The translations under genes were made by a program, and so were the position numbers. From NCBI GenBank assembly GCA_033026295.1, contig CM065184.1, positions 12,093,501-12,157,500 on the forward strand: DNA of 64,000 bases, given 5' to 3'. The notes beneath the pieces are model-generated. The model ran no database searches. It was not told the DNA's origin and saw nothing but the letters and a program-made list of their open reading frames with translations. This DNA is from Channa striata. Lineage: Eukaryota; Chordata; Actinopteri; Anabantiformes; Channidae. Below are positions 61,001 to 64,000 of this stretch, in pieces. The number at the start of each line of letters is the position of its first letter. Position 1 is the first letter of the stretch.

Positions 61001-63906
61001 CCTGCTGTCTCACAGCTAAAGGTCCCAGTTCAAATCCTACTTTCTGTGTAGAGTTTGCACGTTTTCCCGATGCTTGTGTAGATTTCCTCTGGGCATTTCT
61101 TTTCCTCCTGCAGTGCAAACACATGCATGTGAGGTTAAGTGGTGACTGTATTGCCTGTAAGCGTGAATGACTGGTGTCAATGTTTGTATGTCTGTGTATG
61201 TCTCACTGTGTTGGTCCTGAGATAGAATGGATAACTGTCCAGGGTGGACCCGACAGCTGGACTGAATACGTTTTTTCATCTTTGCTTTTCATGTCTTTTC
61301 TCTAACTTAACTTTTTGGCCGGCTGTGTTCCTCACTTGTCGCTGGGGACAAAAGTGTCTTTTAAATGACTAACTAGCCGGCTGTATGTGTTTCCACTTCT
61401 TGCAGTGGAATACTGCCGTGAAATACTGCTTATGCTTTACTGCAACTGAACCAACAATCTTATATTATCATAAAGTGTACAATAACAGTAGTTGAGGGGT
61501 CCTTTGTTACACTGAACAAGTTGATAGTTTTAGTACATTTTACTACTTTTAATGTACTTTTACTTGGGGCCACTTCCCCGAAGACCTAAGGAGTCTTTCA
61601 TAATTAGGAGTTTAGATGATGTCATCCGGAGGAGCTCTTAAGAAGCAGATTGACCATGATTACAACCTCCATAGTGTGAGCACCGAGATGACATCATCTC
61701 AGATGAAGGATTTTCCAAGTGATGTCATCTGGAGGCATTTTTTAGCTAGAAGTAGAGAGATATTTTGACATAAGGGATTCAGAGGGAAGTTACTAATTTG
61801 CTTTTGAGTGGACAGTTTATAAAACATTTAATAACACTCATATGTCTTTATCATAGGTGCTAGTTAGTTGAGGTTAACACGAAACAGCTGCTCTGGCTCT
61901 GTCCACAACCAAAAAGGCATCATTTAATTTGACAGTTAACATTTTTAAATCTCACTAATAGAATGGTATGTGTTTTTTATATACTTTGTTTTTATTTCTA
62001 CAAAAAGCAAACGTGGACATGCAACAGTTTTACTTTAGCAGTATTTATTAGCTTACTAACTCATTTACTAGAGTCTGGTGTGATCATGCATTCACTTTCC
62101 TTCATTCACTAAAGTGGAGGAATGTTCAAAATATTGACATATGTGTATCAATTTAACAATAGTTGTTTAACTCGTTTTAGTTTAAATGGCTCAAACTAAC
62201 ATTTTATCCCCTTTGTTGGTTCTTGTGAGAAATGTTCACAGAAGATTTCTGAGGGAGCATACATAACATTTTTCACTTACGCGCAGCAGAGAAGAGTCTG
62301 CTGCATAAAGTGTCCTGGAACCCCCCACACACTTAAACAACTCTCTTTGTTACACCAGAGGTTTGTGTATTACAGTGATTTATTGATCATTATTTATTAT
62401 TTTTTTTATTTGACATCAGGTCTGGCTGGGCAAGAAGGTGCAAAAGGATCAAGAGGTAAATGAGTCATTCATTTGTACTTGTTTCATAAGCACAAGGACT
62501 TACCTTTGCAGATTGAACAACTCCTCTTCCAATCACTGAAAATGATGTGCTTATGTGCTGCCATCAGGTGACCAAGGACCTGTTGGAGTCAGAGGTCCTA
62601 CTGGAGCCCATGGAGAGCCAGGACCTGCAGGTGAGCTGAACCTGATGTCACTCTTATAAAACTTGATCTTAGCTGTATATTAATGTGATCATATTAGACC
62701 ATTTGATGATCTATTCATATCCCACACTGCAGGACCACCTGGGCTTCAAGGACCACCAGGTCTGTATAATTGCTTTAATATTTCCTACTTTGCTACTTTT
62801 TAATTGCCCCATATGCTGTAAATTCAGCTTGTATTTGTTGATTTTAGGGATACCAGGGAATCCAGGGGCACCAGGAGCCAAAGGTACTGTGAAATATCAA
62901 CTTCAGCTTCTACGTGTGACTATTCAAAGCCCCTCTACAGTGAAAACTGTCTGTCTGAAATACAATACTCTGCATCTGACAAAACAAATGTCTCTTTTTA
63001 GGTGACACTGGTGTACCAGGAAGAATCATCAATGCAGGTAACATAATAAAACAGATTTTTTTTAAAGTCAAATTTAATTATTGAGAGAAGCATAGTTGAA
63101 AGATGTCTGACAATAACTTTTATTTTACAGCCGGTTCCACTGCTATCGGCATCCCAGGACCCCCCGGACCTGCTGGACCTCCCGGCCCTTCAGGATCTCC
63201 AGGATTATCAGGTCTGACCCTTGACGACCCAGAAAGTAGCCAGATAAAATCCTTAGCATTCTGCATGTCCTGCATCTTAGTCTTCGCTGACTGTACCCGG
63301 ACATCATTAGGGCCGGGTTTACTCTCTCATTGGGGGTTGCAGTAAAACTTGTTAGAGGGCCGTAAGGTTACAGTCATACATTTTAATTTTTGTCTTTATG
63401 GTTTTATTTATTGAAAAGTGAGAGATCTAGAAAAGATTTAGACAAAGAAAATACAATTTATAGCACAGGTCCAGATTTTTCCCTCAATTAACAGAAACTC
63501 TCTGCTGTTAAATGTTAAGGTTTCACTTATTTGAACACATGCAGACTAGTTTATGGCTAAATGTACAAAATACAGTAATGTTAACAATTATACAAACTCA
63601 AAGCCACACTCACTAAAACACTTATCGCTGTTGTAATACTGTTGCACCCTCATATTGTTTATGCTGGATATTTTCATTCAATTCACAGGTCCCATTGGTC
63701 CCGCTGGTCTGCCTGGCCAACCTGGTACGTTGCCACACTGTTTTAGTCCCAAAAGAAGTGGTTATTATTTATTATTTAGAGTATCATAGAAGCAACTTTG
63801 CTTGTCTACACAGGTCCTAAAGGTGACAGGGGATTTAAAGGGGACCAGGGAGAACCGGGTATAACAGTGAGAACAACTGAAAGTATAAGCTCAAGCAGAG
63901 CTGAAC
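45125..63906 (+). CDS. col17a1: collagen type XVII alpha 1 (BP180), 5' two thirds, runs off the window
   Basis: Type II transmembrane collagen of hemidesmosomes, linking keratin to basement membrane. ATG at 45135. Coding exons: 45135-45177, 47518-47568, 47701-47808, 49047-49370, 49507-49563, 49674-49709, 49852-49902, 51679-51813, 52474-53037, 54357-54440, 54527-54589, 54678-54833, 55309-55401, 55484-55528, 55617-55760, 57301-57960, 58050-58100, 58208-58225, 58336-58362, 58470-58532, 58626-58730, 58851-58913, 59470-59505, 59949-60002, 60099-60134, 60214-60249, 60781-60843, 62420-62455, 62568-62630, 62733-62759, 62848-62883, 63002-63037, 63131-63211, 63689-63724, 63814-63906. Every exon after the first is a multiple of 3 in phase 1, giving 1191 codons. 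The head has [27 protein letters not shown] and [13 protein letters not shown] as in human BP180. The membrane exon 55617-55760 has [13 protein letters not shown], at about residue 625 (human about 467). Gly-X-Y repeats start at 58050. Confidence 0.96.
47990..48960 (+). repeat. teleost 'ACTTAAGTA' type repeat in col17a1 intron 4
   Basis: Towards the right end, GAGTGTTTTTACAGTGTGGT, then AAAGGGTGTGAATACTTCTA and ACGTACTTAAGTAAAAGTAC follow the known order of this common fish repeat. A weaker start may lie near 47990. It is of the same type as the copy at 19205-19610. The left limit is uncertain. Confidence 0.5.
49100..49226 (+). repeat. GGA/GGC coding microsatellite in col17a1
   Basis: The 49047-49370 exon carries a purine-rich run coding glycine almost without break at about 49168-49224, flanked by [12 protein letters not shown] residues. 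The reading frame is kept. This extends the cytoplasmic domain relative to human and is a likely site of length polymorphism. Confidence 0.8.
50940..51110 (+). repeat. possible teleost repeat fragment in col17a1 intron 8
   Basis: GCCAAAAATACTCCATTAGA with GTAAAACTCCTGCAAGTATT resembles the internal part of the 'ACTTAAGTA' repeat family. It is heavily decayed. The rest of this 1.8 kb intron (49903-51678) shows nothing else I can name. Confidence 0.35.
52557..52871 (+). repeat. col17a1: 27-bp in-frame tandem array (SGQYDTGLK units) in col17a1
   Basis: Eleven consecutive 27-base units (52557-52853, exactly 297 bases) encode 9-residue units of the form SGQYD-x-x-L/V-K, followed by a partial twelfth, SGHYDT. 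Tyrosine is kept in 8 of the 11 units (replaced by F, V or R in the others). The partial unit continues into [16 protein letters not shown], which corresponds to human [20 protein letters not shown], so the array grew from an ancestral segment present once in human. It lies in the cytoplasmic domain. Confidence 0.9.
53480..54090 (+). mobile_element. internally deleted Tc1-like transposon in col17a1 intron 9
   Basis: The first part codes a Tc1-type DNA-binding region ([20 protein letters not shown], then a [14 protein letters not shown] second helix and a PRSD-type linker). The second part, from about 53890, codes the transposase end with RPDLSPIE, which holds the last catalytic acid, and NLNELK. 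The middle of the catalytic domain, including the first two aspartates, is missing, and stops interrupt the end. Terminal inverted repeats were not located. It interrupts no exon. Confidence 0.8.
55761..57300. other. col17a1 intron between membrane exon and linker exon
   Basis: 1.5 kb of AT-rich intron with no recognised repeat or conserved coding segment. It ends in a strong pyrimidine tract (CTCTTTTTCTCAG) before 57301. Confidence 0.45.
57591..57755 (+). repeat. col17a1: 33-bp in-frame tandem array ([11 protein letters not shown]) in col17a1
   Basis: Three identical 33-base units at 57591-57623, 57624-57656 and 57657-57689, then two diverged ones to 57755. They code [11 protein letters not shown] in the extracellular linker. 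Exact identity implies recent or ongoing unit duplication. The surrounding Gly/Ser-rich stretch, about residues 690-870, has no counterpart in human NC16A. Confidence 0.9.
57967..58006. repeat. (CA)n microsatellite
   Basis: About twenty CA dinucleotides, starting a few bases after the donor site of the 57301-57960 exon. A (GT)n tract also lies at 58814-58840, and a poly-T of about 24 starts directly at the donor of the 58851-58913 exon. Confidence 0.95.
60284..60708. mobile_element. deletion derivative of a Tc1-like transposon in col17a1
   Basis: The left end has GGTTAGGTACACGTGTTCAA with CAGCCAATCACATGGCAG; the right end has AAGGTGTACCTAATAAAGTG. These are inverted termini of a teleost Tc1-like family. 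Internal fragments GAAAATGCCTTGTTGATGCC, GGTAGAAAGTTAAAAGTAAC and GGCTACAGCAGCAGAAAACC come from the transposase gene, but most of it is gone. About 425 bp remain, wholly inside the intron after the 60214-60249 exon. Confidence 0.8.
60973..61265 (+). repeat. tRNA-derived SINE-like element, second copy
   Basis: Starts GCACGGTGATGGTTTGGTTA, with the B-box-like GGTCCCAGTTCAAATCCTAC, then GTGTAGAGTTTGCACGTTTT, GTGACTGTATTGCCTG, GAGATAGAATGGATAACTG and TCCAGGGTGGACCC. Same block order as the copy at 8456-8760 and better preserved at its 5' end. Intronic in col17a1. Confidence 0.7.
61270..62419. other. rest of a long col17a1 intron
   Basis: Non-coding. A short near-palindromic block around 61620-61740 repeats GATGATGTCATC/GATGACATCATCTC and GTGATGTCATCTGGAGG. 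No Gly-X-Y exon was found in this interval. Confidence 0.4.
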
Positions 63907-64000
63907 GTGAGTGTTTTGGTTTTAATGGTTTTATATCAGATGGACTGTGTTTAGAGATGAGAACAGGATGCTGATCTTATCTGATCTAACATGAGTTTTA

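Noticed and set aside
1..64000. CRISPR arrays, tRNA or rRNA genes, bacterial operons
   Set aside because: No spaced direct repeats, no tRNA cloverleaf outside SINE relics and no bacterial gene organisation; the window is vertebrate nuclear DNA.

Overview
The window is vertebrate nuclear DNA, almost certainly from a ray-finned (teleost) fish. Genes have many small exons with GT-AG introns, and the repeats are teleost types: Tc1-like elements, hAT miniatures, a BEL/Pao relic and tRNA-derived SINE copies. Six protein-coding genes plus the 5' two thirds of a seventh were traced exon by exon by following splice phase. The species cannot be named from sequence alone.

Layout: (1) 1021-4928 (+), fas, a TNF-receptor family death receptor. 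(2) 7155-7953 (-), ch25h, cholesterol 25-hydroxylase, whose reading frame breaks in the N-terminal third. (3) about 9780-14644 (+), itprip, with a 5'UTR exon, a 3 kb intron holding transposon fossils, and one coding exon. (4) 15812-18363 (-), gsto1, glutathione S-transferase omega, six coding exons. (5) 18646-37985 (+), cfap43, a ciliary WD40/coiled-coil protein, 38 exons, head to head with gsto1. (6) 38128 to about 39500 (-), sfr1, a homologous-recombination factor, tail to tail with cfap43. (7) about 43600 to past the window end (+), col17a1, the type XVII transmembrane collagen; 35 coding exons (1191 codons) are visible and the collagen domain runs off the right edge.

The order itprip-gsto1-cfap43-sfr1-col17a1 matches the human 10q25.1 block, and fas-ch25h matches human 10q23.3, so the window joins two blocks that are apart in human. 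There is no operon-like cooperation; the genes serve apoptosis, oxysterol synthesis, IP3 receptor modulation, redox chemistry, cilia, DNA repair and epithelial adhesion. Shared control is suggested at two places: the 282 bp gsto1/cfap43 interval with an RFX X-box, and the overlapping cfap43/sfr1 3' ends.

The most unusual content is in col17a1: a perfect-period array of eleven 9-residue SGQYD-type units in the cytoplasmic domain, a glycine run, and a Gly/Ser/Ala-rich expansion where mammals have the NC16A linker. No CRISPR array, RNA gene or wholly new system was found.
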